51,871 nt of DNA, taken from Clostridia bacterium (lineage in GTDB: Bacteria; Bacillota; Clostridia; Oscillospirales; Acutalibacteraceae). The translations under genes and the position numbers were made by a program. Numbering within the stretch: position 1 is the stretch's first letter; each line of letters opens with the position of its first letter. The stretch spans positions 1-51,871 of the forward strand of contig JAQXZA010000075.1 in assembly GCA_029226955.1 (NCBI GenBank), in the 5' to 3' direction. Shown piece after piece: positions 42,818 through 51,388 of this stretch. Below the pieces are notes generated by a model that was not told the origin of the DNA, did no database searches, and was given only the letters and a program-made list of their open reading frames with translations.

Positions 42818-43291
42818 ATGTCAAACAAAAAAAGTACAGTCAAGAGTAAAATTAAAAAAACACTTTCAGGGCTTTTACTTTCTGCCGTGGTTGTATCAAG
42901 TGTAGCAACAGCTTCAAACGCAGTTAGTAGTGTGGTAAATGTGACATATTCCAATCAGAATTTTGCTTACAATCATACATATGAGCCTGAATCATATTTC
43001 CAAGGCTATTATGAAACAAGTGGTTGGGGTCATACCCAGCGTGCAGGAACTCATTACAATTCTGGAAGTCTTTATGGATGTTCGTACGTAAAAATTACAT
43101 ATGTTGATTCAAACGGTAAAAGTAATTATATTGATGGCATATCAGATCGACAAACAGGATGGACAGAAACTCCTTGGATATATTGTCCAAACGGCGTTAC
43201 AGTAACTTCTGTATCATTTCAAGGTATCAAATATTCAAGTCAAAGTTCCAATACACAGGTTATACATGATTATTGCCTTGCAAAAGCATAA
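42818..43291 (+). CDS. Secreted cysteine-containing peptide, bacteriocin-like, unknown family
   Basis: This 157-residue protein has a basic N-terminus and a signal peptide (about residues 14-37, ending near ATASNA). The mature part is about 120 residues, rich in Tyr, Ser, Thr, Gly and Trp, with three cysteines (88, 123, 153). No membrane anchor or wall signal follows. It is followed by two FtsX-type permeases and an ABC ATPase, the order seen for lactococcin-972-type bacteriocins, but I see no convincing sequence match to that family. A terminator lies between it and the transporter genes. CGGAGG precedes the ATG. Confidence 0.65.
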   Translation: MSNKKSTVKSKIKKTLSGLLLSAVVVSSVATASNAVSSVVNVTYSNQNFAYNHTYEPESYFQGYYETSGWGHTQRAGTHYNSGSLYGCSYVKITYVDSNGKSNYIDGISDRQTGWTETPWIYCPNGVTVTSVSFQGIKYSSQSSNTQVIHDYCLAKA

Positions 43292-43318
43292 TAATAACAC
43301 ACTTATTTAAAAATTTAT

Positions 43319-43360
43319 AAATCACACAGTAGATTCTATACTGCTGTGTGATTTCATTTT
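43319..43360 (+). terminator. Partial terminator between peptide and transporter genes
   Basis: AAATCACACAG and CTGTGTGATTT form an 11-base stem followed by CATTTT. The imperfect T run suggests partial readthrough, which would make much more peptide than transporter. Confidence 0.75.
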
Positions 43361-43388
43361 AAATTTTAAGGAGATGTGTTAAATCAAA

Positions 43389-44696
43389 ATGAAACATTTG
43401 AAAGTCTTTTTAAGTTTTTTTGAAAACAATAAAATCAAAATTGCTGCCCTTATTTTGATTATGGTCAGTGCAATAATTATTATTTCAACAACAATAGGAC
43501 AATATCGCTACAATCAATATACAACAAGTTTTTTTGAAAAAGAAGAATTAAAAAACTCATTATGTGTACAAACAAATATCACTAATCAGCTTGGCTTTGA
43601 AACAGACGACTCAGACATATCAAATAATGGAATTGATTCCCTTATTCAACAATCAGGCAAAAAAACGTTTGGAGAAGATGTATTTAAAAAATTATATGAA
43701 TTTGCTGCCGTAAAAGATGTGTACAGCTCTTTTTCTATTTATGCAAACTACAATAAAACCGATACATATCTTACACTTGCCTCCAAAGAAACTTACGATG
43801 TTTTCGATTACCGTCTTTCATCAGGTTGTTGGTTCAGCAAATGTGAGCAGTCTTCGGAATATCCAAATGCGGTTTTATGCGGAAATATATACGAAAATGT
43901 CAAAGTCGGAAGTGATATTGATATTCAACTATTTGATAATAATACTATAACGGTACACGTTATAGGAAAAGTTCAGGCTCCGTACTACACCTTTTCATTC
44001 AAATCCAACAGCAGTGATGCAGAAGGCTTTGCAGGCTCAACAAAAAAAGCCATTACCTCTACAAGAATATTTCTTGTAAATGATGATGTTACAAAAAGGG
44101 CTTTAAGTAAATTCAGCCAAAAAATTGAAGATGTTTATACAGAGTATTCTAGCCTGTTCGTAACTCTTAAAAAGGACGCTTCCCAACAGGAAATCAAAGA
44201 ATTTAAAGATTATCTGTCAAATTCAGGTAAATCACCGTCTGCATATTTTGACACAAATGAGTTAGTTGAATATATGCACAAAATAGACGCTGATTCTCTT
44301 AAAGCCTCTCTTCCCCTCTCCCTGTTTTATATTATAATCGCAACATTTACGCTTATGTGCGTATCAGTCATTATTGTAAAAAGAAAACTTTCAGAGCATT
44401 ATACATTTTATTTATGTGGTTGTAGCCGTATTAAAAGTTTTATGATAATGCTTTGCGGAATTTTATCGGTAAGCTGTCTGTCGGCAATAATTGCATCAAT
44501 ATATTTATTCTTAACAAATTGTCTTGTTGCATCGGGAAATAATCCGTATGCAAGTATTTTCATTGACGGATATTCATACTTATATATCTGGATTTATGCG
44601 ATAACTGCCTCTTTGATGTCACTTATCATTCCGTTCTTTACATTCAGAAAAAATACGCCTATTGAACTGTACAGAAAGCGGGAGGCAGGAATATGA
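43389..44696 (+). CDS. FtsX-type permease of an ABC system (first)
   Basis: This 435-residue protein has one N-terminal helix (about 18-37), an extracytoplasmic domain of about 250 residues and three C-terminal helices, the MacB/FtsX topology. It resembles half of the bacteriocin-associated integral membrane protein. It should pair with the next permease and the ATPase to act on the peptide, either for export help or self-protection. The ribosome site AAGGAG is 15 bases from the ATG, unusually far, so its translation may be weak. Confidence 0.75.
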   Translation: MKHLKVFLSFFENNKIKIAALILIMVSAIIIISTTIGQYRYNQYTTSFFEKEELKNSLCVQTNITNQLGFETDDSDISNNGIDSLIQQSGKKTFGEDVFKKLYEFAAVKDVYSSFSIYANYNKTDTYLTLASKETYDVFDYRLSSGCWFSKCEQSSEYPNAVLCGNIYENVKVGSDIDIQLFDNNTITVHVIGKVQAPYYTFSFKSNSSDAEGFAGSTKKAITSTRIFLVNDDVTKRALSKFSQKIEDVYTEYSSLFVTLKKDASQQEIKEFKDYLSNSGKSPSAYFDTNELVEYMHKIDADSLKASLPLSLFYIIIATFTLMCVSVIIVKRKLSEHYTFYLCGCSRIKSFMIMLCGILSVSCLSAIIASIYLFLTNCLVASGNNPYASIFIDGYSYLYIWIYAITASLMSLIIPFFTFRKNTPIELYRKREAGI

Positions 44697-45763
44697 AAAC
44701 ATTTCGTCTTATTTTTTCAAGACTTATCAGTGATTTTCAACGCAATAAAGCAATGATGATTCTGTATTTTGTCGGTTCAATTCTGTGTGTTCTGGTATTT
44801 ATATATTTTTTCAATAATATTCAGGTTTTAAACCGTGAATATCAGGAAGAAAAAGAACAGTTACCAAACAGAAAATATGTTGTGTCGCTTAAAGAAAAAC
44901 AACCGTTAAATATCAGTGATTTTGATTTTTTAAAAGATTACGACATTGAAAATATAGGTGCAGAGGAAGATTTTAATATAGATAACAAACAAATTCAGGT
45001 TGTCACTTTCAGTTCAACAGATTATCTGTATGATTCTATACCGAAACAGTTAAGAGATAAAGTGAATTTTTCACTGACAGATAAACAAATGAGTGAAAAT
45101 ATTATTGTAAGCAATTCCGAAAAAGATATTTATAAAATCAATAATATTGATTTCAAAAATATTCATTCAGAGGTGTTATCAGGCATTTATATTCCTACAA
45201 ATGCATTTATAAACAATAATTTCACCACACAAAAAATATCAATCGTACTGTCTAAATGCCTTAATGCCTCCGAAAATTCATCATTCATAGAACTGCTTGA
45301 AACCAAACTCGGAAGTAGTTATAAAATTGACAATATTTCCAATCCGCTTGACCACGACAGCAGTAAACTGAATGAAATAATATTTGAACTTATCAGATTG
45401 TGCCTGATATATATTATATGTTTTATAGGCTGTGCGTTTTTGTTTAAATACATATTTGATATGAACCGATATGAAAATATAATATATTCCATCGTAGGTT
45501 CATCAAAAATAAAGGTATTGTTCCTTATGATACTGGAAGCCGTTATTATTTCTGTTATCAGTATATTGTTTGCAATTATTTTACACATATCGCTGTATGA
45601 CTGCTTCTTCTCGTTAATAAACCGTGAAAATATTCAATATACAGTGAATGATTATCTGATAATTTCAGGATTTTCGATTATTCTTTCTGTTATAACTCTT
45701 ATTCCGTTTTTTATATCATATGTTAAAAATCCGATTCTCAGTTCAAAATCAAAGTATAAATAA
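44693..45763 (+). CDS. FtsX-type permease of an ABC system (second)
   Basis: The 356-residue protein has a helix at about residues 20-40, an extracytoplasmic domain of about 180 residues and three helices near 232-255, 275-300 and 320-345. Its ATG overlaps the stop of the preceding permease by 4 bases (ATGA). Two separate permease genes suggest a heterodimeric transporter, in place of the single long fused permease common in lactococcin-972-type operons. Confidence 0.75.
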   Translation: MKTFRLIFSRLISDFQRNKAMMILYFVGSILCVLVFIYFFNNIQVLNREYQEEKEQLPNRKYVVSLKEKQPLNISDFDFLKDYDIENIGAEEDFNIDNKQIQVVTFSSTDYLYDSIPKQLRDKVNFSLTDKQMSENIIVSNSEKDIYKINNIDFKNIHSEVLSGIYIPTNAFINNNFTTQKISIVLSKCLNASENSSFIELLETKLGSSYKIDNISNPLDHDSSKLNEIIFELIRLCLIYIICFIGCAFLFKYIFDMNRYENIIYSIVGSSKIKVLFLMILEAVIISVISILFAIILHISLYDCFFSLINRENIQYTVNDYLIISGFSIILSVITLIPFFISYVKNPILSSKSKYK

Positions 45764-45791
45764 TTTGTGAAATTTTAAGGAGAGATATAAA

Positions 45792-46463
45792 ATGATTGAA
45801 ATATCACAGCTTAATAAATATTACAAAGTAGGCAACAGCAAAATGCACGCACTGAAAGATATAAATTTGACAGTAAATGACGGAGAAAGCCTCGCAATAA
45901 GAGGAAAATCAGGTGCAGGAAAATCAACACTTATGCATATTATCGGACTGCTTGATAACTATGACAGCGGAAGTCTGAAAATAGACGGACAGGAAGTAAA
46001 AGGTCTGAGTGACAGAAAATTAGCAAAAATAAGAAACGAAAAAATCGGATTTGTTTTACAGGATTTCTCACTTCTTGACCACAAAAGCGTTATTATGAAT
46101 ACAATGTTGCCCCTTTTTTTCAACAATAAATATAATTTTGCAAAAATGAACGAACTTGCCCTTGAAGCATTAAAATGTGTCGGAATTGAAGAACAGGCAG
46201 ACAAAAAGGTAAATCAGCTTTCAGGCGGTCAGCGTCAGAGAGTGGCAATCGCAAGAGCTATTATTTCAAATCCTCAGATTATACTTGCAGATGAACCGAC
46301 AGGGGCATTAGACAGTGAAACATCAAAAGAAATTATGAATCTTTTAATGGATTTGAACAAAAAGAATAAAATAACACTCATAGTAATAACACACGATGAT
46401 GCTGTTGCTGACTATTGCCAAAAAAAAGTCAACATTAAAGACGGATGTCTTTTCGACATATAA
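45792..46463 (+). CDS. ABC transporter ATPase (MacB/SalX type)
   Basis: This 223-residue ATPase has Walker A GKSGAGKST (38-46), a Q-loop, the signature LSGGQRQRVA (about 143-152), Walker B ILADEPTGALD (about 164-174) and the switch ITHDDA. It is the MacB/LolD-type ATPase that drives FtsX-type permeases, here those encoded directly upstream. AAGGAG is 9 bases before the ATG, and a terminator follows. Confidence 0.92.
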   Translation: MIEISQLNKYYKVGNSKMHALKDINLTVNDGESLAIRGKSGAGKSTLMHIIGLLDNYDSGSLKIDGQEVKGLSDRKLAKIRNEKIGFVLQDFSLLDHKSVIMNTMLPLFFNNKYNFAKMNELALEALKCVGIEEQADKKVNQLSGGQRQRVAIARAIISNPQIILADEPTGALDSETSKEIMNLLMDLNKKNKITLIVITHDDAVADYCQKKVNIKDGCLFDI

Positions 46464-46474
46464 AAAATACATAA

Positions 46475-46513
46475 AATGTCTGAACCACAGATTTATTTGG
46501 CTCAGACATTTTT
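46475..46513. terminator. Bidirectional terminator between ABC ATPase and histidine phosphatase genes
   Basis: AAATGTCTGA and TCAGACATTT are perfect 10-base arms with TTTTT to the right and AAAA to the left. It serves both convergent genes. Confidence 0.85.
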
Positions 46514-46517
46514 GATT

Positions 46518-47147
46518 TTATTCTTCTTCTTTTGGCGGTTCGGGAACAGTTGAATAAACCTCCATTACTTTGTCACGCATCCAAAGGCTTGGTGTAATTC
46601 TTACAGAAAAACCGTAGCCGTTATCCATTCTCCACTGATAGCTTGGTGCTTGTGGCAGTCCGTAAACAGAAAGCAATGTCATTATAACTCCGCCGTGTGT
46701 AACTATTGCGGCGGTTGTTGTTCCCTCAGTCGCCATTTCATTTACCACTTTTTCAAAACCTTTGCAGACACGTTTCATAAAGTCCGAACCGCTTTCTCCG
46801 TTTGGTGGCGGTGTTTTGTCAGAATTTTGCAACCAATCAGCAAATGCCTGATTGCCTGAAAGGTCGTTTGCACTCTTGCCCTCCCAGTCGCCGAAATCAC
46901 ATTCGCTGAATGCACCGACTGTTTTTATTTCACGCTTCGGATAAATAATCGAACAGGTTTCCGTACAGCGTGAAAGCGGGCTTGTATAAATCTTTTCAGC
47001 ATAAGGATAGCCGAAATTATCCCTTATTGTACACAAGTTTTTTTTGCCTTTTTCGGAAAGGTGTACATCTGTTGAACCGATATACTTTCCTTTAAGAGTT
47101 TCATCAACTGCACCGTGTCGTATAAAATGAATGATATATGACTTCAT
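46518..47147 (-). CDS. Histidine phosphatase family protein (phosphoglycerate-mutase-like)
   Basis: The 209-residue protein begins with IIHFIRHGAVDE, where R10-H11-G12 is the phosphate-binding motif with the catalytic histidine. A second histidine lies in AAIVTHGG (about residue 147). Members remove phosphate from small sugars or alpha-ribazole phosphate; the substrate here is unknown. The chosen start has GGGTG about 10 bases upstream, and an earlier in-frame ATG at 47171 would add 8 residues. It stands alone next to a divergent XRE regulator. Confidence 0.85.
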   Translation of the reverse strand: MKSYIIHFIRHGAVDETLKGKYIGSTDVHLSEKGKKNLCTIRDNFGYPYAEKIYTSPLSRCTETCSIIYPKREIKTVGAFSECDFGDWEGKSANDLSGNQAFADWLQNSDKTPPPNGESGSDFMKRVCKGFEKVVNEMATEGTTTAAIVTHGGVIMTLLSVYGLPQAPSYQWRMDNGYGFSVRITPSLWMRDKVMEVYSTVPEPPKEEE

Positions 47148-47351
47148 AATTGTTTTCACCCTTTTTAACAAAATTCGTATAAAAGCATTTAAAAATTCAA
47201 AAAAATCTTTACAAACTGTTTTAAATAGTATATAATTTACATACTGTTTATGAGTTAAAATTGGTCAGGTTTTGACATTTAATACCAACAATTATTTTTG
47301 CGGTATAATTTCTATAATATATATTTTTTTGTGCAAAGTCAAGAGGTTAGT

Positions 47352-48044
47352 ATGGATAACGATTTTCCGAGAATAATAACACTGCTACGCAAAGAGCGTG
47401 GACTCAGCCAAAAACAAGCGGCTGCTGAACTTGGTGTTTCACAGGCTTTATTATCACACTATGAAAAAGGTATTCGGGAATGTGGACTTGACTTTGTTGT
47501 TCGTGTGGCAGATTATTACAATGTTTCGTGCGACTATCTTCTCGGACGCACTCCCGACAGACAGGGTGCAACGCTTAAAGTTGAGGATATTCCCGACTCT
47601 GAACCGCAATCAAAAAACAATAACCAACCTATAACAAACAATCTCGTTATGCTGAACAAAAAACTCATAATGAACTCAATAAATATCATTTTTGAACTCC
47701 TCGAAAAAATAAACAGCAAGGCTTTGACAAATGAAATTTCATCATATCTTATGGTATCTGTTTATAAAATGATACGCACAGTTTATTCGATAAATCCAAA
47801 AAATCCACAGGCAATGTTCTCGGTAATTCCTGAACTTTATACAGGACTTTCATCTGCATTACAAAATATTGTTGAGGCTAATGCAAAATGTATTGTTTCA
47901 GGCAAAGGCACAACTAATATAACTAATGCCGAAACAACCGCCGCACTCTCGCCTGAAATAATTTCAAATCAATATCCCGACCTTGCACCGTCACTTTACA
48001 ATCTTATTCAGAAAACAGAAGAAAAAATGAAAAAGCTATATTGA
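47352..48044 (+). CDS. XRE-family HTH regulator
   Basis: This 230-residue protein has a helix-turn-helix at about residues 8-60 (LLRKERGLSQKQAAAELGVSQALLSHYEKG) followed by DYLLGRT, the usual end of this domain. The C-terminal 160 residues form a helical region I do not recognise that may bind a ligand or help dimerise. The start at 47352 has AGAGGT just upstream. It may control the divergent phosphatase gene or itself; targets are not visible. Confidence 0.85.
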   Translation: MDNDFPRIITLLRKERGLSQKQAAAELGVSQALLSHYEKGIRECGLDFVVRVADYYNVSCDYLLGRTPDRQGATLKVEDIPDSEPQSKNNNQPITNNLVMLNKKLIMNSINIIFELLEKINSKALTNEISSYLMVSVYKMIRTVYSINPKNPQAMFSVIPELYTGLSSALQNIVEANAKCIVSGKGTTNITNAETTAALSPEIISNQYPDLAPSLYNLIQKTEEKMKKLY

Positions 48045-48070
48045 TACATTTCTTAAAATTCACACAAACA

Positions 48071-48111
48071 AAAAGTCAGGCTACAATTTTTTGTCGCCTG
48101 ACTTTTATTTT
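48071..48111 (+). terminator. Terminator after the XRE gene
   Basis: AAAAGTCAGGC and GCCTGACTTTT are perfect 11-base arms with TATTTTT following. Confidence 0.88.
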
Positions 48112-48140
48112 TACCTGTGATTTCATCAATAAGTTTATTC

Positions 48141-49092
48141 TTAGTTTTGTTTATTTTTTGATTTTTTATTATGTACCACTATCAATACCACAACAACAGC
48201 AATAACCGCAACCAATGCAAAGGAAAGAATTATTATTATCAAATTATTAGAGCCAGAGGTGTTGTTGTTTGTATTAGAATTTATTTTGCTGTTATCTGAT
48301 GTTAAAGTGGAGTTTGAATTTTCCGTTTCAGATGTAGCTGAATTATTTGTGCTGTTTTCAATGGAATTTACACTTTCCGTTTCAGATGTGGCTGAATTAT
48401 TTGTACTGTTTTCAATGGAGTTTACACTTTCCGTTTCAGATGTAACTGAATTATTTGTACTGTTTTCATCAATATAGTTATAGTGTATTTCAGCATTAGT
48501 TAGGTAACCATTATCACCTATTGATATATTGTTCCATTCTTCTTTTGTGCCTGTATAATACACATCTTTCAGTCCTGTACAACCTGAAAATGCATCACTA
48601 CCTATTTCTGTAACACTGTCTGGAATTGTTATACTTGTAAGTCCTGTACAACCATTAAATTGCATGAACACCTATTTCTGTAACACTGTTTGATATTGTT
48701 ACACTTGTTAGTCCTGTACAAAATGAAAATGCATGATCACCTATTTCTGTAACACTGTCTGGTATTGTTACACTTGTTAGTCCTGTAAAACCTGAACCGA
48801 ACTGACTTTTGGAAATTATTCGTGTAACGCTTTTTCCGTCAATTTCAGATGGTATCACCAATTTCGTGTCACTGCCATTGTAGCCTGTAATTGTAACTGT
48901 TCCGTCATTGTTTGTTGAATACTCCAAATCACTTGTTGATGATTTTGCAGTATCCGACACTGCACTTGCCGAAATACCGACACCAGTGAGCGAACCTGTT
49001 GCAAATACTGTTGAACCAATCGTCAGTGCTGCCAACACAACAGATAACAACCTTTTGGCTTTGTTTGGAACCTTTGTTTTTGATTTGTACAT
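48141..49092 (-). pseudogene. BspA-like LRR surface protein gene broken by a one-base frameshift
   Basis: Two frames (49092-48655 and 48671-48141) together make one BspA-like protein of about 317 residues. It would have a signal peptide ending near ISASA, an N-terminal domain, several 23-residue leucine-rich repeats (SVTEIG, CTGLTSVTIPD), three 18-residue Asn/Ser/Thr/Glu repeats and a C-terminal membrane helix with a basic tail. At 48660-48661 an extra A changes GCA-TTT-AAT-GGT into GCA-ATT-TAA, giving a stop; without it the repeat pattern continues exactly. It is a recent pseudogene, a phase-variable state or a sequencing error. The promoter is at 49166-49194. Confidence 0.8.
48313..48475 (-). 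repeat. 54-bp tandem repeats (18-residue stalk units)
   Basis: Nearly three copies of a 54-base unit encode NSIENSTNNSATSETESV-like repeats forming the low-complexity stalk before the membrane helix. Confidence 0.85.
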
Positions 49093-49165
49093 AATGTTTT
49101 TTCTCCTGAATATTATTGATTTTAATATGCAGAATACATAATATCCACATATTGTAATTATTTAA

Positions 49166-49194
49166 ATTATAAACAAAGAGATTGTTTTTTTCAA
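49166..49194 (-). promoter_or_regulatory. Promoter of the BspA-like pseudogene
   Basis: On the minus strand TTGAAA (49189-49194), a 17-base spacer and TATAAT (49166-49171), about 75 bases before the start codon. Confidence 0.65.
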
Positions 49195-49267
49195 TAACGT
49201 AAATCTATTTTTTACTTCTGTTTTCACTGAATTTTTGTTTATGTTGCTGTATAATATACACTTTTCT

Positions 49268-49308
49268 GACAAAAAAAGACAGCACCCGAAAAATCGGATA
49301 CTGCCCTT
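49268..49308 (-). terminator. Terminator of the large BspA/Ig-like gene
   Basis: On the minus strand AAAAGGGCAG pairs with CTGTCTTTT and an inner CCGA/TCGG hairpin follows, ending in a long T run. The same structure recurs at 51317-51354 after the next gene. Confidence 0.8.
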
Positions 49309-49344
49309 TTGTATTTTCAGATTATAAAGTCTGAATTTCTGATT

Positions 49345-51150
49345 TTATTTTACGGTAACGGTGAATGTCTTTCTGACTGATTTGCCTGTGGAATCCTTTA
49401 CATAAATGTTGAAATAATATGTTCCGGCTTTGTTCATTTTTGCATTATAAGTTGAAGATGAACTGTATGCTTTAAGAGTTTTCCACGTTTTTGAATTTGA
49501 ATTTCTGTATGTAAAAGCATATTTATATGGTGATTTACCGCCTGTTGCGGCGGCTTTGAGAGTTATTGTACTGCCCTTTTTAACGTTTGTATTGCTGACT
49601 GTTGATTTATTTACAAGCGGTGCTAAAACATTCACTGTAAACGTCTTTGAAACGGTTGACTTTCCGTCAGTTACATTTACACGAATATCGTATTTACCTG
49701 TCTTGTCAGGTTTCCAGGTCTTTTTGGCAGTTGTGCTGTATGACTGAATTGTTGTCCAATTCTTTGATGATGACGGCTTTACAGCAAAAGAGTATTTGTA
49801 AGGTGTTTTTCCGCCTGTTGCCGCACCTGTGATAGTTACCGAATTGCCTTTGTAAATAGTTGAACTGCTGATTTTTGAAGTGTTTGCAAGAGGTGCTACA
49901 ACATTAAGTATAAAGGTCTTATCAACCACAAAACCGTTTGCGTCCTTTACTCTTGCACATACTTTATATGTACCAGCCTTTGAAGGTGTCCAGGTTTTTG
50001 TTGAAGTTGTACCGAAAGACGTAAGTGTTGTCCACGAGTTTGATGTTGAAAGTTTGTACATAAATGCGTACTTATATGATGGATTACCACCTTTTGCCAC
50101 TGCTTTAAGTGTTATGGATTTACCTTTGTTTATTGTTACATTGCTGTTTTTTGAATTATTGAGAGTTGAGTTATTTAAAAGCGTTTCAAAAAACGGTATT
50201 GATGATTTGTTTGCGTATTTTTCGGCTTGTGAACCTTTTGAACCGTAAATATTACAATCGTCTATCTGGGTTGTGTACATATGATATTTGTCACGCCATT
50301 TATATCCGAAAGCATCAACACCTATATTTGTAACACTGGAAGGAATCAACAGATTTTTAAGATTTGTACAACCCAAGAACGCACGTGAAAGAATTTCCTT
50401 AACAGTATTCGGAATTTTGACACTTTTTAATGCTGTGCAACTCTCAAACGCATTATAGCCTATTCTTTTGACACCATCAGGTATTGTTATACTTTGAAGA
50501 CTTGTACAATTTTGGAACGCCATATTGTTAATCACTTCAACAGATTTTCCGATACTCACATTTTTAAGGCTTGTACAGCCTGCAAATACATTTGGTTCTA
50601 TTGATTTAAGGTTTTTGCCTATTTTAACATCTGTAAGGTTTGTGCAATTTTCAAACACTCTGTACTCCGTTGATTTAACACTGTCAGGTATTACAATACT
50701 TGTAAGCTTTTTGCAGTCAGCAAAGGCATATTGACGGATATTTTCGACTTTTTTTCCGATTTTAACACTTTTAAGATTTGTACAACCCTGAAAAGCACCA
50801 TAGCATATATTTTTAACGCTGTCAGGAATTGTGACATTTGTAATCTTAGTGGAATTTTTAAAAGCGTTAGCGTTAATTTCCGTAACGCTTTTACCGTCAA
50901 TCTTAGACGGAATATTCACATTCTGACTACTTCCTTTATAGCCGTCGATTGTAATTGTACCGTCAAGCATTACGTGATACTTAAAATCACTTGCTGATGA
51001 TCTTGCAGTGTATGTAACCGCACTTGCCGAAATACCTACACCCGTGAACGAACCTGTTGTGACAACCGTTGAACCAATCGTCAGCGTTGCAAGCATAACA
51101 GCCAACAACCTTTTGCCTTTGCCCTGAACCTTTGTTTTTGATTTTTCCAT
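49345..51150 (-). CDS. BspA-like LRR surface protein with three Ig-like domains
   Basis: This 601-residue protein has a signal peptide (about 1-43, ending GVGISASA) and an N-terminal domain. About nine BspA-type leucine-rich repeats (about 75-300, pattern AFxxCTxLxxVxIPDSV) are followed by three beta-sandwich repeats of about 90 residues (about 335-420, 425-510, 515-601) with the pattern TGGKSPYKYAF, KTWKP and KAGTYxFxVxVKD. No LPxTG or membrane helix is at the C-terminus, so it is secreted or held non-covalently. The Ig-like repeats are close to those of the next gene. AGGAGGT precedes the ATG. Confidence 0.85.
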   Translation of the reverse strand: MEKSKTKVQGKGKRLLAVMLATLTIGSTVVTTGSFTGVGISASAVTYTARSSASDFKYHVMLDGTITIDGYKGSSQNVNIPSKIDGKSVTEINANAFKNSTKITNVTIPDSVKNICYGAFQGCTNLKSVKIGKKVENIRQYAFADCKKLTSIVIPDSVKSTEYRVFENCTNLTDVKIGKNLKSIEPNVFAGCTSLKNVSIGKSVEVINNMAFQNCTSLQSITIPDGVKRIGYNAFESCTALKSVKIPNTVKEILSRAFLGCTNLKNLLIPSSVTNIGVDAFGYKWRDKYHMYTTQIDDCNIYGSKGSQAEKYANKSSIPFFETLLNNSTLNNSKNSNVTINKGKSITLKAVAKGGNPSYKYAFMYKLSTSNSWTTLTSFGTTSTKTWTPSKAGTYKVCARVKDANGFVVDKTFILNVVAPLANTSKISSSTIYKGNSVTITGAATGGKTPYKYSFAVKPSSSKNWTTIQSYSTTAKKTWKPDKTGKYDIRVNVTDGKSTVSKTFTVNVLAPLVNKSTVSNTNVKKGSTITLKAAATGGKSPYKYAFTYRNSNSKTWKTLKAYSSSSTYNAKMNKAGTYYFNIYVKDSTGKSVRKTFTVTVK

Positions 51151-51181
51151 AATATTGACCTCCTGTATGGAATTTTTTATC

Positions 51182-51213
51182 GAGAGGTAATTGAGTAAAA
51201 TTTTACCCCTCTA
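51182..51213. promoter_or_regulatory. Palindrome in the leader of the BspA/Ig-like gene
   Basis: GTAAAATTTTAC (51195-51206) is a perfect 12-base palindrome nested in AGAGGTAA/TTACCCCTCT arms. It lies just downstream of an AT-rich TATATATA stretch that may hold the -10 box, where a repressor would act. Confidence 0.4.
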
Positions 51214-51316
51214 TATATATAGACAAATGAAAATCCAAAAGGTTCAAAAAAATTTTTATTTTTTTATATTTTTTTTAATTTTTTCATTAAAACCGACTTA
51301 TTTTTCGTTTAAAGCA

Positions 51317-51354
51317 AAAAGACAGTACCCGAAAATTTCGGATACTGTCCTTTT
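51317..51354 (-). terminator. Terminator of the partial Ig-like gene
   Basis: On the minus strand AAAAAAGGACAGTATCCGA pairs with the complementary right arm TCGGGTACTGTCTTTTT, with a T run after. It is nearly identical to 49268-49308, suggesting the two genes arose by duplication. Confidence 0.82.
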
Positions 51355-51388
51355 TTATTTTTAGATTATAATGTCTGAATTTCTGATT

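Noticed and set aside
42818-43291. Naming the peptide lactococcin 972
   Set aside because: Only the operon layout fits; length and sequence of the mature part do not clearly match that family.
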